A stretch of DNA of 64,000 bases from Amblyornis subalaris (taxonomy: Eukaryota > Chordata > Aves > Passeriformes > Ptilonorhynchidae), in contig JACAXG010000075.1 of assembly GCA_018881555.1 (NCBI GenBank), positions 2,176,830 through 2,240,829 of the forward strand, given 5' to 3'. A program made the position numbers and the translations under genes. Within the stretch, counting starts at the first letter, position 1. Each line of letters begins with the position of its first letter. Positions 23,626-38,500 of the stretch are shown one piece after another. A model generated the notes under the pieces. It had not been told where the DNA came from. It did not search any database and saw nothing but the letters and a program-made list of their open reading frames with translations.

Positions 23626-26504
23626 ATGTGTTTCTTCCCATGCAGCTGCTCTGTGCAGCACGGGGCAGCACTGTTATCTTCAGGCCATCCAGAAGGACTA
23701 AAATTGCTCTTTTCCTGAGGTTTAGCTTCCCACATAACTGCAAATTCTGTGAGGTGATAGAGGGCCATGGCTCTGCCANCTTCCCCTGCTGGATTATCCC
23801 TGANGATGTCTTTACTCCCTTCTGAGCAGAGCATCTCTTTTCTTTTCTGATTAGCAGAAATCTAGCGAGATATGGGGAATATTCCAGTCCCTGCTGGCGC
23901 ACCATGGGGTTTATCCATCTTCCCAGAGGCCTGACTTCCTAGGGAATTTTCATCTCCTTGCTCTGCACAATGTGGCCCATTCCATGACGAACACGGCATC
24001 CCTCGGTGCCCGTGAAGAAAACCACACCTATTAATTACACCCAGCCAGGAAAGACAGGGAATTGCCTTGTGCCTGGAATCTCTAAGTAGGGCCACTTTCT
24101 AGAAGAACAATCCCTGAGCTGTGATTTCGGTAGAGACAAGGGGAAACCAATGTTCCCTGCAAGCTGCACTCCTGTCAGACACCCAGCAGTTTTTCTGACA
24201 GCCAGGATTTTTGTGGCACTGGCTGTGAGTCATTATTGAAGGAGTGTTATTCTTAAAACAGAGGAAGAGTGCTGGAGAAAGGAGGTGTTAGACAGGAAAA
24301 AACCCAAACCCCTTTCACACCTCCATCTGCTGTCTTACAGTGCCTTGCAACCAAACGTTTACAAATNGACAAGTTTTTATTGCAAATTTTGCTCCTCTCG
24401 TTAAAAATTGCTTNTTTTTGAAGANGGGCTAAGCATCTGATTATTTCCCCTGCATAATGAATAGAATTTCCTTGTGGAAAACAACAATTTCTACAGTGCA
24501 GCCTTCTGCCAGGACAGCCAGGTTATTCCTAACCCCACTCCCAGGTTTCTGCTAAAGAAAAGGCTGCAGGAAATACAGCCCTGGCAGGAATGTGCACTGC
24601 CACTGGTGTAGCTTGGTTTGCTCTGCAGGTGGCAAGGGACAGTGTCCGGCCAGATCCAGGCTGGGAATCGCTTTGGTGGAATAAAACACACCTATTTCTG
24701 TGCTGGGAAGGGATTTGCAGTTCAGTCTCTGCTGAGAACACATCTCAGCCGCAGCACNGAGAGGCTCCTCGGGCAGGTCTCACCGAGCTATGCCGGCATG
24801 AAGGGTGAGAACTGCTGCTCCAGGGTGACAGAGCTGCCACAGCAACTGCTCGTCCTCTTGCTGATGGCCACACAGCCCTGCACAGCTCGTGCCAAGGCCT
24901 GTCCCATTCCCTTTCCCGAGCCAGCTGCTCCCAGGGTGCTGCTGGAGCTGTCTCCACANGGCCCTGACCTGCAGTGAGTCAGTCACACGCTCAGGTCTCT
25001 GTGCCCCAGTTCTGCNAATGTTTCTGCACAAACATCATTGTGTTCAGCACAAGAGGCCTGGCATACTCACTGCAAGCCTCAACTGATGATCTTAAAAGCC
25101 TGTTTTCTCTTTAAAGTTGNTCTAGGAAGTGATTTTGTTAATTTACCCCCCTCACACGTTCGCCTGCATCACCCTCTTTAAATTTAACTCCAGTGTCAGA
25201 CCTGCAGCTGTTTCCAAGGCCACATCCATGAATGATCGCTGCTCCTGCCAGGTGCACGCGGGAATAAAAAGGTCACGGGCTGGGGAGAGGATTAGGCTTT
25301 GGCTCAGCTGTTTGCATTCTCACACAGAGCACGGCCTGTCCATCCATCTGTCCGTCAGCCCTCGCACACCATCCAGACAGGTGAGGAGCTGAACGCTGGA
25401 AACAATTCAGTGACGCTCGTACAAAGCCACTGCCCAGAGCCCGTGGTTTAAAAACAGCTCCCGCAGCAATCCTGCAAGCAGCCCTCGGAGCAGCGAAATT
25501 ATCTGTGCAGGAATATAAACGCAGAATGGCATGGGAACGGTCTCCCTGGAGACTGGGGTAGGGCAGATCGGAGAATACCTAAATCTTCAAATGGTGTCTG
25601 AGATTTTCATGTTAAATTGGAACATTTTCTTCCCACGCTTACCCGAGGAGATGAAGGAAGGCAGCTTATGGGCACTTAGCACATGCACTGACTACTGAGA
25701 GCAAGCAGGGAAAAAAATCCAGGAGTCATGGAGCAGACCCTGGATCTCCACCTGAACTATTTCACCGATTCAAGGCCTTTNGTACCTGCAGTAGTGAAAG
25801 CTGTTGGCTATTTTAAGACCTTCTCACGCTTGCACTCCTGTTACAACCCATGGGAGGCTTCTAATCTATTTCTGGATATCAGACATCCTTCCTCTTCTGA
25901 CTTCCTTATCAAATGTGCAAAACAATCAATAATTCACTTAGGCTCTACACTCCCATCAGAGTGCACCGTGGCTGTGATTTAAATATATTTCTGTGACTGT
26001 AGAATAAGCAGATATCCTAAACTACCCTGGAAATGTCCTCTTATATGTGACAGCATCTCCTGCCACCCGAAGTAGTTTTATTTCTCCAGCTGTTAAATCT
26101 AGGACAAAATACTACTCTTTCGTTCTATATTAAGACCGTGGAATAACAGCAGCTGACTTCCCAGCCTCTGTCCTCGTGGAGGGGGACACAGGATGAAGAA
26201 TTAACCCCTTGGCATGAGCTTTTCTCGTGATAAGTCATTAAGAAAAGCCAGATCTCCTCGATGCTCTCTTGCAATAAGATAATGATGAACTGGAGGTTGC
26301 CTTCCTCCCCTTCCNGTGGCCCTCTCCATGTGCTGTAGGTCCAGACTCACCTGTGATTTCCTTCCACAGCCTTGTTTGGAAGGACCTGAGGTTCATGTAG
26401 CTTAATTAAGAAGGAAAAAGCAGGAATGAAACCTTCCTATCCCTTACCACGGATGCTGTCACACCTCCCAGTAGTGACCTCATCCCTTACACCCCGCTGG
26501 GGTC

Positions 26505-26600
26505 AGCTCATTTTGGAAGGGGGAGCTGAGCTCCAGGAAATCCAGTGACTTGACCAAGGCTCCCAGAGTCACAGAGGGTGTCCAGAGTGACAGACACCCC
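26505..26600 (+). repeat. Possible MIR-like remnant
   Basis: The stretch GGGGGAGCTGAGCTCCAGGA, then CAGTGACTTGACCAAGGCTC and CCAGAGTCACAGAGG resembles the MIR core (aagtgacttgcccaaggtcaca). Short and diverged. Confidence 0.35.
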
Positions 26601-29404
26601 AGTGCCACATCCCCCAAACTCGAGAGATCTGCCCAGACCAAACAGGTACTAAAACTTCTCCTTACCAGAGCCTGAGCCTTGAGACCTGGGGACAATGACA
26701 CAGACTATCAAACAGACCACGAAAAAAACCCTCATATTTTGTCTGTGAATCTCCAACCTTCCCCATTCCCTCTTGCCCCTGCGTTCAGCCTTTTGGTATC
26801 ATCAACCCTGTGCATCCACAACCTCCAGCAACGAGGGCAGAGCACACGGCAGCCACACACGTCCCGCTAATGACTTCACTTCTTCCAGCAGCTCTGGAAA
26901 AAAACAAAAACAAACCCAAATCCCCCCTCCTGCATAATTGTGGCTCTGTTATTCACGGATCCTAAATTGTACTCCTTCATGAATTTTAATGTGCAGTCCA
27001 TTTTCTTCCCACTAATCCTACATTAGGCTGGAAGCCTTTATAGACTGAACATTTGCCCTCCTTCGCTTTTCGTTCCCCGCGGCGTCGTGGCCNCCTGTCC
27101 CCAGGCACTGCCCTCGTCTCAGCCGGGCTGGCACTGAACTTCCACCAGCATGAAAGTGTTTTCTTATCAGATCCCCCGGCTCTGTGCATCCCTGGCAGAA
27201 GCAGCAGGGCTGCTGCACGGACAGCCTGGGAACAGCAGCTTTTTATTTTGCCCANGGTTTGGCAGTCTCTCGGTGTGCGTATGAGTTGCGCAGCGTTGCT
27301 TGAGGCAACGCCCGTCTGCGAGTCTTTAGCACTGNGCTTTCCTAAATCCCTTTTTCCAGCTAAAACCATCTACACAAGTCATCAGGAAGGAGTGAAAGCC
27401 CTTCAGGAAATTCTCCTGTCCAAGGAATTGCTGATGAGTGGCACACAAGAGCGAACCACAGACGGTTCTGCATCCCCATACACTCCAAGGTGCTCAACAT
27501 CTCTATTTTAAATGATCCTCAGGTTAAAAACCAGACAGGAACACAAGATACTCTACTCTGACCTTCTGCAAAATGCAGTTTGAGCCTGTTCTTTCACTAC
27601 TAAATTTAATAATTTGTTCAGCTGAAGTGATTCTTCCAAAGGGAAGATACCCAGACTCAATTTGGATAGATGACGAAGCCATCATTTCCCTTGGAAACCA
27701 TCCCTGAGGAATCATTCTGCCAGGTCTGCCCCGAGGAGAGGAGTCCACAATAAACTGAGGCAAGATGCTCTGTTTGTGTGAATTGCTAAGAATACCTCAA
27801 GCTCTGCCCCTCCATGTGTCTCAAAGAACCCTTATTAGATGAAGAAGAAATACTGTACAGTTCTCAGCTCTAAAATTCTAAATATATGAGAACTTTTATA
27901 TATCAATGCATGTTGAGGACCTTTCCAGCCCTGACTCCAAACATTCCCAATTGCCTCTAATTCCACATCACCTGCAGAACCAGCAGTAATATTTCTTTTC
28001 CAAGATACACAGAACATACTCAGTGCTCTAAGGATCCCAGCCCTGGGGATGGTTTGTGCTGGTGAGGGCCATCAGTGCACCAGCCAGAGGCAGGAATGAA
28101 TCGGGCTGGAAATCTGATTTGTCTTAAACAACACTGACCTGATGAGAAGCGTGGAGCCCGAACCAGGCCTGCAAATCCCATCTGTTTCTTATTTCTATAA
28201 CGGGCAAGCTAAAACCCTAAATCCACACAGCTCTGAGCTCTGGATCCAAATTTTGCAGCTTGAGTCCATTACCAGCAAATGATGACTGCTAGCCCAGCAC
28301 GGACCCGCTCCTTAAATTGAAGGCTGGGATTTATAGCTCAGCATTAAATGGAGGAGACATTGCAGGGTGACTAACAGCTAATCTGGGAGGGTGCTTGGAG
28401 ACAGAAATTCATGGATTGGTGGATAAATTGACCCACCTCATTGCTCCCCATAAAATTATTNTCACAGCATTCATGGTTAATGGTGTTCTGAGGGTTAACT
28501 GATGTTTGAGAACCCCTCAGATGCTCCTCAGCTGTTAAAAACCTGCACTAACTCTGTCTTAGTTATTATATTAAGTTACAGTTTTTGCTGGCTTTTTTTT
28601 TTTTTTTGCAGCAATTTGAAGTCCAAAAAAAATCTGATCTATAAAGCAAGCAGCTTTTTAGCTTTGTGAAAAATAAAATGAGAATATTCAGGGGGAAAAA
28701 AAAAAAAAAGCAGCCTTGTCTCTGTCCCTTAATTCCCAAGAACAAAGCTGGAGAGGGCTGGTCCCCGAGTGCGAATGGAATTTGGCAATTCCACCCCCAT
28801 TAGTGCAGAGCAAACCCGTTAAATGTACAATGGCTCGAGGACAATGCAGATTGGAAAAATCAGCTCGGGACTGTAAGGCTCCTAATTATTTTCCATGCAT
28901 CCACCTTTATATTAAACGCCAGGGTCTGATGCCTCCCCGGATGCTGGGGGAGCCGTTGGGTTTTTGAAGTGATGCTCTGTTTATAGAATTGCAGTGGCTC
29001 AGTATCGGCCTTTGTTTGGAGAAGAATCCCTGTCCATCCTCGCTAATGGCTTCTTCTGATCTCGTCCAGTGTGGAGGATTTCCTGAGCATATTAAAAACA
29101 TTATTCACTCTGCCTTTTTAGCTTAGCCAAAGGTTTAATGACTTCAGCATAAGAGCTGGGTGTTTGGACTAGAACTGCTCCCTGACAGCTGACGTGCCCT
29201 CCGTGTGCTCACAGGCTCTAGGGGAGTGCTTGAACNGCTCAGATTGGAGATTTTTTGGGGTGAGAATCTTGGTATTTAGCACAACTGAGCATATTGAACC
29301 TCAGAGCACGCTTGGCACCTGAAAGTACATCCTTGTCTCGCTGCCAGGGTTGGGTTTGATGGATCACTGTGCCCTACCTGGATCTATTCAACAGCCCACT
29401 AGAA

Positions 29405-29515
29405 CCCGGGAGGGTGATGAGGAATTGTTGCCCAGAAAAACTGGGAATGCCACTTCCCTGGAAGTGTTCAAGGCCAGGTGGGATGGAGCTCTGAGCAACC
29501 TCGTATTTTGAAGAG
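29405..29515 (+). mobile_element. CR1 LINE 3' fragment
   Basis: Carries GAATTGTTGCCCAGA, then CTTCCCTGGAAGTGTTCAAG, GCCAGGTGGGATGGAGCTCT and GAGCAACCTCGTATT, which align with the sense 3' region of avian CR1. It is truncated at both ends and lies in intergenic DNA. Confidence 0.8.
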
Positions 29516-32500
29516 TATTTAATCTCTCACTGCAGAGATGCATGAGGATTGTAAAATGTCCACAGCAAAACCAGACTTAATTCCCCTCCAGGCCGCGTGA
29601 GCTGGCACTTGCAGCCACCTCGTCCTCTGGATGGGATGAGGCTGTGGATGTAATTGCAGTTACTGTTTGCCAGAGTGGTGCATTTTCATGGTAGATTTAA
29701 TTTTGCTCTCTAGTACTTCATTTTGTTTTCCTTTCCTTAACTTACACAGCAAAACAACCCTGCANGGCAGGAGGGAGGGCTGGCAATGCAGGGCATCTTC
29801 TCCCCTGCCGCAGTTCCTGGAGGAGAGGAGCTTCATTAGCAGGTTGTAATCAATGCCTGGGGGAGATCAGCACCTGAACACCTTTTGGTGCCCTTTGTGG
29901 GGTGCTTGAGGTGCACACAGCTCATTAAAGCCATTTCTTAAAACATTCAAAACACATTTTCAGCGTGGGCATAAATCAAGCCACCTCAGGAGGTGCCTCA
30001 GCACCCTTGTCCTCTGAATGCCAGGCTGGACACTTCTCCAGCTCTCCAGACTCCGCTTCCCCTCTCAAAAAAAAGGGAACTGAAAAAAAAATAGAAAACT
30101 CTCCCTACTCAACTGCAAAACAACATTTTCCTCCTCATTCTGTACTCATCTACTGGGCCTTAACTAACCTACATCTACACGTCAAGCGTAGCTGAACTAT
30201 TTACAAACAAGTCACTAAAGCAGCTGTGTGACCAAAATTTCCTTCAAACATAATAATTTTCACCCACAAACTCATCAGACACGCCTGAGACACACGTAAT
30301 AGCTCCCACTGCTGCACTCTGACAGGCTGAGTTACTGATTCTCCCTAATTCCTTCTTTCTGCCGTGAAATATTCTCTGCTCNATCTAAAGCAAATTGATC
30401 TTTTCACCCTATCTATCTGACAGATCTACCATTTAGTATTCAACTACCATTTCAAGACTAAAACCAGTTTGTGATGCAGGCACCAGTCCCCAGCCTGAAC
30501 TCCAGGAGTCTTTATCAACCCCAAGGCTCTGGAAGGGAATGAGAAGCCCCTTGGAGCAGCTGCTGCCTCTGCTCTTACCATCACAAATAAAACAAATGCA
30601 AGAACTGGAGGGATAGTCAGGGAAAAAAGCAGCATGTTCCGGTCAGGGCTGTGTCTGAGAGGTGCAGGATGGGCATGGATCACCTCTGGAAGGACCTGCC
30701 AGACCTCCCTGGGCTCTGCAGCTAAACTGTGACCACTTCATTTAATTAAATGCTTTGAAGTGAAAGACCTTAAACTGTTAACGGAAGGAGCATCAGCAGT
30801 GACTTAGAGGGATCTCACATGCAGCTCACCAGGCTGGATTTGCAGAGATTCCCGGGATGGGTTTGCCGAGGAAGCCCAGGCTCCATCCTGTGTCTGACCA
30901 CGACCTGGCTGCCCCGGGGTCCTGGGGCCACAGCAGCCACGTGCCTGCTCCTCTGCAGGAGGCAGCTCCCAGCCTCATCCCAATTAATCATCTCCTAATG
31001 ACTTTCTGAACCAGGAGGATTTCCTTAATTATACCACGCATTAGACTTTAATCAAGAAATCAATTTTTCACGCCACCCCAAAGCCGAGGGTGCGGGAGGG
31101 GCCCGGAGTGTCCCTTGCTCTGCTCGGAGGAGATCCCTGCGGTGCCACCAACCGTCCCCACGTGGCTGAGCGAAGCCCAAGGACTCCCTGGTCACAGGCA
31201 GGGGGACAATGGCGTCGCCAGCACCATCCTTGTGCCGCTCCCCGTGCCAGCGCGGCGCTCCGGAGCCACCCCCGGAGCGGGACCCTCTAACAGCGAGTTC
31301 CGAGTGGGATTTGGGAGCGGCGCGTGCCAGGGCTGGCTACCAAATCTGGCTGTAAGTGATTTAATCCGGATCCCTGCTCAGCCCCGTGCCCAGCCTGCAG
31401 TTTTTCCGTGTGTTTTTCAGGCACCTGACGCGGGATGCCAGGCACGGCGGGCCCTCGTGTGCCAGCTGAGCCGCCGTGTGCCCGGCTGGACGCGGTGGGA
31501 AAAAAGGATTTGTGCTTGCGGCAAAGTGGCTTCACCCACTCCCACCCAGAGCGGCACAAACCCTAGTGCNCCTCCTGCCTCTGCAAACCCTCTGGAATGA
31601 AATATAAATCCAGGGGTTGCTGCGGTCTGCTCCGGCGTGACACTGGGCACGGCCGCCGTGATCCGAAGGAAAGGAGTTCATTAAGTATTAACCTCACCTT
31701 TTTGCTCCAGTTTTTGGGATGCTGCGAGGCTGAGTGCAGCAAAGGGTTCATCTGACACGGGGCTGAGCGCCCTGGTCAGACAAGAAACCTCCTGTTCCTT
31801 GGGGGGGATTGATGGTCATTCCTGGCCTGATCCAAACCCTGATCCATTTCCTGTTTCCCTGGTTTTGTTGGGATTCACTCCAGCCCAGCAGTGCCAGAGN
31901 GAGCAGCTCCTCCACGGGGGGATCCCACAGGACCTCTGGGGGTCTCACCCCAACCAGCAGCACATTCCTGGGAGAGTTTCACAGCACAGCATCGCTCGGA
32001 TTCTTTACTCTTCATTAATTACTGGGTGGGTTTTAATTTTCTCCCTTCTGAGGAGCTCTGGGGGGCACAGCCAACCCCAGACATTTTTATTTTCCCTGAT
32101 ACCAATAGGAATTTTTGCACAAGCAGCTGCAAATGCCCAGCAAATTAAAAAAAATACAAGTTCCTGNAATTTTCACTCCAAATTTTTTCAGCCAGCACGG
32201 GCTGCTGTTGGCCTGGGTCTCCCCGCATCCCATGAAACTTNCCCCATTGCACAAAGGCAGTGGAAATGGAGAGGAAAATAGAAATTTTCCCAAGCTGGGG
32301 CTGCTTGGGCCCCCCATCCTTCCTCCCATCACTCCCCTGCTGGGATGGTGAGGCTGCTGGGACAGGGATGGGATTTCCAGTACCTGCTGCCTCTGCGAGG
32401 AGCTAAAAATACAAAATGTCTGCTAAAAATAATGAATGATCAGGGGAAAAAATGCTAAACCCCAGAGATCCCCCTGGACTCTCAGGATTAATTTTAATTT

Positions 32501-35500
32501 CCCTTTAATCCGGACACAAATTGTGACGTCATCACCGGCGGGCATGGACAGGATCTGGAGTTGTGCTTCCCCAGCTTTTGGGGGCATTCCAAAGGAAAAT
32601 GGACACACCACAAGCAGGAGGCTGCAGGGTTCTGTTGCTCCTGGGGATGTCTTTCCCAGCTCCACACTTGGATCCCAGCTTTGTGCCGTGGTGTGTGCCT
32701 GGGTACAGCCAGTTTTGGGATGCTCTCCCCCTGTATCCCACTGTGGCCTTGGGAAAGAGGAGAAAAAGGGGCCAGAGGTCCAAGATTACAACCTGGACTT
32801 CTGAAAAATAAGATTTACCAATACTCTCTNCTTTTAAGGGAAGAAAAACAGTGATCAGAGCGAGTCAGTTAATTTGTAATCTTCCAAAGAGACAACAGGA
32901 TTAATTCCTGGAAGGAATTACTCATCTAAAGNAGCAAAGGATGTTATGTACTCAAAAACCTGGGCCCGCGGTGACCACCTGCCCCCACACTGCCCAGGGC
33001 AGCCAGCCCGGCACACAGCCCCTCCCTCCAAATCCTTGGGAAAACATTTCTCTGGCTTTATCCAAGCGGATACTGAGAAGGAAATATTGAGAACACGAGG
33101 AGAGAGCTCTCCCTGCAGTTCCCCACTCCCAGCTCCCCACAACAGNGGGGGCTGAGCATCATCAAACAGAAACTTTGCTCCCAGCTTCCCCACTGATCAG
33201 ATGTATGCAAATATATGCGTGCAATGATTTACATACAGAGCTCTCCTGGGACTTCCTGCAGTGCTGCGAGGAAAACTCCCTGAATTCCCAAAACAAGTTT
33301 GGTGCTCCCCCCACGCAGCAGTTGAGTTTGGGGTGGGGGCTTGGGGCTGGGCAGGCTCAGAGGGAGGAGGCAGGAGGACATTTTGGGGCTCCCCGGGCAG
33401 GAAGGGCTCAGCCTCAGAAACGCTTTGAGCGCAGAGAGCAGACAAGGGCTCATAGTCTGGGGTGTGATTTATGTGCAACAGCACCTAAACACCCGAAACA
33501 GGGTCTTTAAAAACACCTCAGGCTTCGCCATAATGCTGCTGCTGTGAGGCTCCACGTGGGAAAAAAAAAAAAGGGAAATCAAATGTAAGCAATTCCTTAA
33601 AAGCTGCTCCGAACGTGCTTTCGGTTCAGGAGTGATCAGAGAGGCAAGGCAATATTTTCCTGGAGANGAAACGCTGCTGTGTTTACACCTGACGCTGTTT
33701 GCTGCTCTCAGTCCTGCTCAGTGTTTACCCAGGGCAGGATGTAGGTGAAGAATTCAGGGTTTATGTGCAGGAAGCTCTGTGGTTTCAGGAGCTGCAGCTC
33801 ACAGGAGCTGCAATCTCGTTACTGGGTCGTGTTTCCAGGAGTCTCAAACAAAGGGCTGCTGTTGGGCCGGGGCTGTGCAGCCACTGGGAGAGGGCAAAGT
33901 GGATAAAACCCAAATATTTAGTTCAGCGGGGCCCAGCCTGCAGCTCACTGGGGGCTGTCAGGGCTCTTCCCACCGTGGTGGGTTTGCTCTGCNTGTTGGG
34001 AAGATCCCCCACAGCTGCCTTTAGGATTTCCTCCTCCGAGTGCTTGAAGGCACCTGACCCCAAATTTGCTGCTCCTGCAAAGACCTTTCTTTCACCCTCC
34101 TGTGCCCGATGTGGCAACGCTGGATGTCACATGTGACACCCCTGTGCCTGGCAAAGTGGAGTGGGGAGACCCATGGGAATGGGAATGAGCCATGCAGCAC
34201 CTTCCCTGGGGAAAGCTGTATCTGTACAGAGACTTTCATGCTGGTGCATCCTCGAGATCCCACTCAAATCCTGCACCCTTTGGTCCCTGGCACAGCCACT
34301 GCCCGCTCAGAGCACAGCTCACCCAGCCCGGNGTGGGCATCTCCCACAGAGACAAACTTACAAGCCCTTGAAAATGGTGGCCAAAATCCAAATGTTCCCC
34401 TTGGATATGACAGGGTGAAGACACCCACTGCCAGTTCCCTGGTGTGGGTAGCATGGAGCTGAAGGGCTCGGGAAGGTGCCCCNGTGATCCCTTTGCTCAC
34501 CAGCCTGGAAAGGAGCACAGAGCTCTCCCTTCCCGGCACCAACAGCTGCCAAAGGTCAGGATTAAGCTCCGCAGACCTTGGCAAGGGTTTGTGCAATGAA
34601 ATCCCCTCCAACACCTTGGGAAAGGCTGGGCTGAGCTTCCCATCCTCTCCCTCATTGGAGAGTGGGGCGGTTTGGCCGGGCAGAGCAGCCTGGGGGATGT
34701 GGCCGGGCTCCCTGTGCCACCAGGATCTGCTCCAAATCTCCCCTCCGAGCCCTTAATCAGCTTCCACCTGGGATTAGCTCAAACATTCCCAGCCTCTGGT
34801 TCAAAATAGCTTTTCTTGCTTGNGGGCAACTAATCCAAAAGGAGCCTTGTCCCCGTTAGCCAGCACCTCCGGCAAGGGTGGGGTTTTCCTAAGGCTTGAA
34901 CCTTGCCCGGTTCCCAAATAGTTTTGGATGGAGAACCCAGGGCATGGAATGCACGCACGGATGTTCAGAGCTGCGGTGTGGTGGGGGCTGATGGAAGCAG
35001 CTCCAGTAAAGCCAAGCAAAGCCTGGCCTGGTGCAAGGCTGGTTCAAAGAGTACCAGAGCCCAGTTTGGCCTGAATGATCTTTATTTTGGGGAAAGTCGG
35101 GTTTGGCACAAGGGATTTGACTCAGGAGCTCACAGACCCTTCCTGCCAATGGAAGGAAACAGAGGCAAAGAAACTCCCTGTGTATCTGAGGCCACGAGNA
35201 CCTGGGGAAGAATTGAAGAAAAAACAGCCCCTTCTGTAGGATGGATCCCCAGATCAAAGAACTGCTGAAAACCCACGGGAAAAAAATCAACTCCCACAGC
35301 ACCCACCAGGGCCAGCCGGGTTGGGAAGGGACGTGCAACCAGTCACATCCAGAAAGGCAGCTCATGACGTGGCTATGATTTAATAAAGGACATTATTCCT
35401 GCCCTGCTAATGGCTCCAGGCGCCGGCAGCGGAGCCGTCCGGCTGCTGGCAGCTCCCAGCCCAGCTCATTCCCACCAGGCTTCAGCGTTCTAAAGATTAA

Positions 35501-38500
35501 ATTCACCTCCACCAGCCTGCAAAAGGATTTGCATTAACAGTGCCCCATCACAGCCACGGTGACAGCCTCGTCCTGCAGCCCTGATAACCGGGCACACAGA
35601 GGCACAGCAGCTCAAATCCTGCAGCCAGACAGAAATCCGACCTCAAATTAAAGATAACAGAGGCTCATCCCTTCAGCCACTTCATTTCCTCCCCATAAAA
35701 CCTGCTCCCACCTGGCTNCTTCCCACTGACCTGCCACAACGCTAAGATGGAGCAGCAAAGCCCAGCTGAGGCTCCAGCAGCACCAACACTCCGGATAAAA
35801 CTCCCTCCCTGCCGTGGTTTCTCCAGAACTCAGCNAAACCTGGGGATTGGGGGAGGCCCTTGTGATGGGCAGAGCTGGTACCCCCTCACCACCACTCCTG
35901 CTGCTTGTTACCCTTTACCTCATCAGGAGTGCTTGGGGTGCTGATGAGCTGCCCTGAGGGAGATAAACCCCCCTTGTCTGTCAGTTAGAAATGGATATTG
36001 ACTGGTGAGGCATTCATTTTTGTGCCCTCAGAGTGGGAATTTTGGCTGAGCCTCCGTTTTGTGCCAGTGCTTCTCCCAGGGCACCCTGGCTNGGGCAGCA
36101 TCTGCACCACGGTTCATCTCCAGGCAGGAAACTCCAAAAAAAAGAAATCCTTGTGAGGCAGAGAAGGAGCAAATCCCCCATTTCCACAGGGTGAGACATC
36201 TGCCAGCAAAGGGACTTGGCAAAGATGGGGAACCTGCGTCAGAGGCCGAACCCTCCAGAGTTCCAGCTCCTCCAACACCAGGGCTTGGCTGGGAGAGGCC
36301 CTTCGTTTCTGTCTGAAACCTTCGTAAAAATAGCACAATTATGGGAAAATCCTCGTCCAAGTGGAAAAGAAAACACCAGTCTGGGTTTCACAAGGAAGCA
36401 GGGCCATATAAAAGCTCTCCTATAGCATTCTGCTATTTCTGTCAGGCGTCCAAAGCCTCGCTCGGAGCCCTTCGCCGAGGGGCACATTTCCACGGGGCGA
36501 GGTCGGGCCCCTGCTAAAGGATTTTATGGNTTTTTTTCCCCCAGCATTTCACTTCACCTCATCAGAAGTTTCCATATGTCGGGAACAAACCGTCTGCGGG
36601 AGCGTTCCCTGCGGAGCAGCGCGGGGCAGCCCCCGCCGGGAGCGGCTGCTTGATCCCGAGCCATAAATAACAGGGCAGGCTGGAAAATCTCCACGGGTTT
36701 TTTTTTTTCACAGGAGTCGAGTTGGTGATGTCTGTCACTCCCTGTCCCTGCTGTCCTTCCAGCAGCGTTTCCCTCAGTCCCCCAGTGCTTGCCCTCACGG
36801 GGTTGATCCCCCCCTTACAGACTTGGGGTGCCCTGACTGGTGGAGGGATTTAATCCTGGAGGNATTAACGTGGGTGCCCATCTCCTGAACAAAGTTTGTG
36901 CTCACAACACCCCAAACACAGCACTGAGAGAGCATGGCTGGGTGGCTTTTAGGGGCCACGTGGAGAAGGGTGGCCCCAGGGCTCTGTTTTTTCCCCCGTG
37001 GGGATCCCTCTCNGCAGCCAGGGCAGAGTCCCCCAGGGGTGACCACGTTCCAGGTGACATTTCCTCCGTGCCTGGCCTGCTTCTGTGGGACATTTCTCGG
37101 TCAGCAACAGAGAATGGCCTCGACACTATTTATACCCCACGGTGGAGCCGGGTAAAAATAACCCCGGCGTGTTTGGCAGCCTGAACCTGCTACTGTAAAT
37201 CCTCCCTGTCAGCAAGAAAATCCTCCTGCTCGGGTCGGAGCCGTGGTCCCACCGGGACGGGAGGTGCTGGGGGAAGCCCAGGGGCAGCCGTGAGGTTGGA
37301 CCCCGAGTGGTTTGCCCGAGCAAGGAGGGAAGGGATCAAGTGAACCTTTGGAGCGGCAGCTGGCAGCATCCCTGCCTAGTGCCAGCATCCCAAAAACAGG
37401 GCTGAGAAGCGGAGCAGGAGTGTCAGATTGCTCTTGAACCGGGATTAAAGGCCACTGGCGCTGCTGTATTTTTAGCTTCGTGATCATCCTTTGAAAAAAA
37501 CCCTCATTGTGGCCGGTGGGATGCGAGAGGAGCCGGGAGCTGCCCTGGGCTCAGCCCCGTCGCTGTTTATAGCCCATCCTCTGGCCAGGGGGAAAGGTCA
37601 CCGTGACTCCTGCAGCGCTGGCACCTCGCGGGGGGGACCCAGCATCCATCCATCCATCCATCCATCCATCCATCCATCCCTCCATCCATCCGTCCCTCCA
37701 TCCATCCGTCCCTCCATCCTCCCTGCAGAGCCGCGGGTTTGCGGAGCTGCTGCCGGAGCCCGGGGCTGCTGCTGCCTGAGTCAGCTTTATCTGCTGCGCT
37801 ATTAATAGCTGCTGCTCGGCTCGGCCCTGCTCTAATTGCAGCTCAATAAAACAGCCGGTGCAGCCGGGGAGAGGCCGCCCCGCATCCCGAACAGCAGCAG
37901 CTCTTCCCTCCTCGGCCCGGCTGGGAATGGCCCCGGGATGCGGGAGACCCCGGCCCCGCGGTGCTGGCCCCACCCCCGGGGGTCGTTCCACCCTCCCAGC
38001 CCGAGGACGTCGCGGTCCTGGCGCTTTTCCACTTCCATCCTCACGGCTGATGCGGAGTTGGAGGCTCTTCCCAGGGCCGCCGCTCAGGGACAGCCTGCAG
38101 CCGTCCCCTCCTGTTGTTACTTGGATGCTCGGGGTGGGAAATACTGAGCACAGCGATTTTTCCTGGGGGGGTTTTCCCTGCTGGGCTGGTGAGGAGCCGA
38201 GACCGACGCACGCAATCGCGATGGTAAATCAGAAACGCTCCCATCGGAGAGGAGCAGACACGTCTGCTGGTCCTCACCTCATCCCACCAGGCCTCTCCCC
38301 ATCCCCACAGGGATTCCCACTGCCCACGCCACAAAGGGTTAAAGCCTTTGGGATTTTTGAGGGACCCGGCAGCAGCTCCAGGGGTTGTGGGAACAAGGGC
38401 AGCGACAGGAGCTGCCCCAAGCAGACCTTGCCCGGGTGCCTGAAGGACACTTTGCGGAGATGTCCCTGTCCCCAGGGCGCGTGTCTCACTCTGGGGGACA

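Larger units (their letters stand above)
22831..29380. other. Intergenic DNA, no gene recognised
   Basis: Between the DHX40 promoter and YPEL2. Two ancient MIR-like remnants lie here (about 23505-23625 and 26505-26600). Many short open frames are present but none shows a domain, splice partners or codon pattern that I can support as coding. An AT-rich stretch with poly-T and poly-A runs lies at 28560-28710. Confidence 0.7.
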
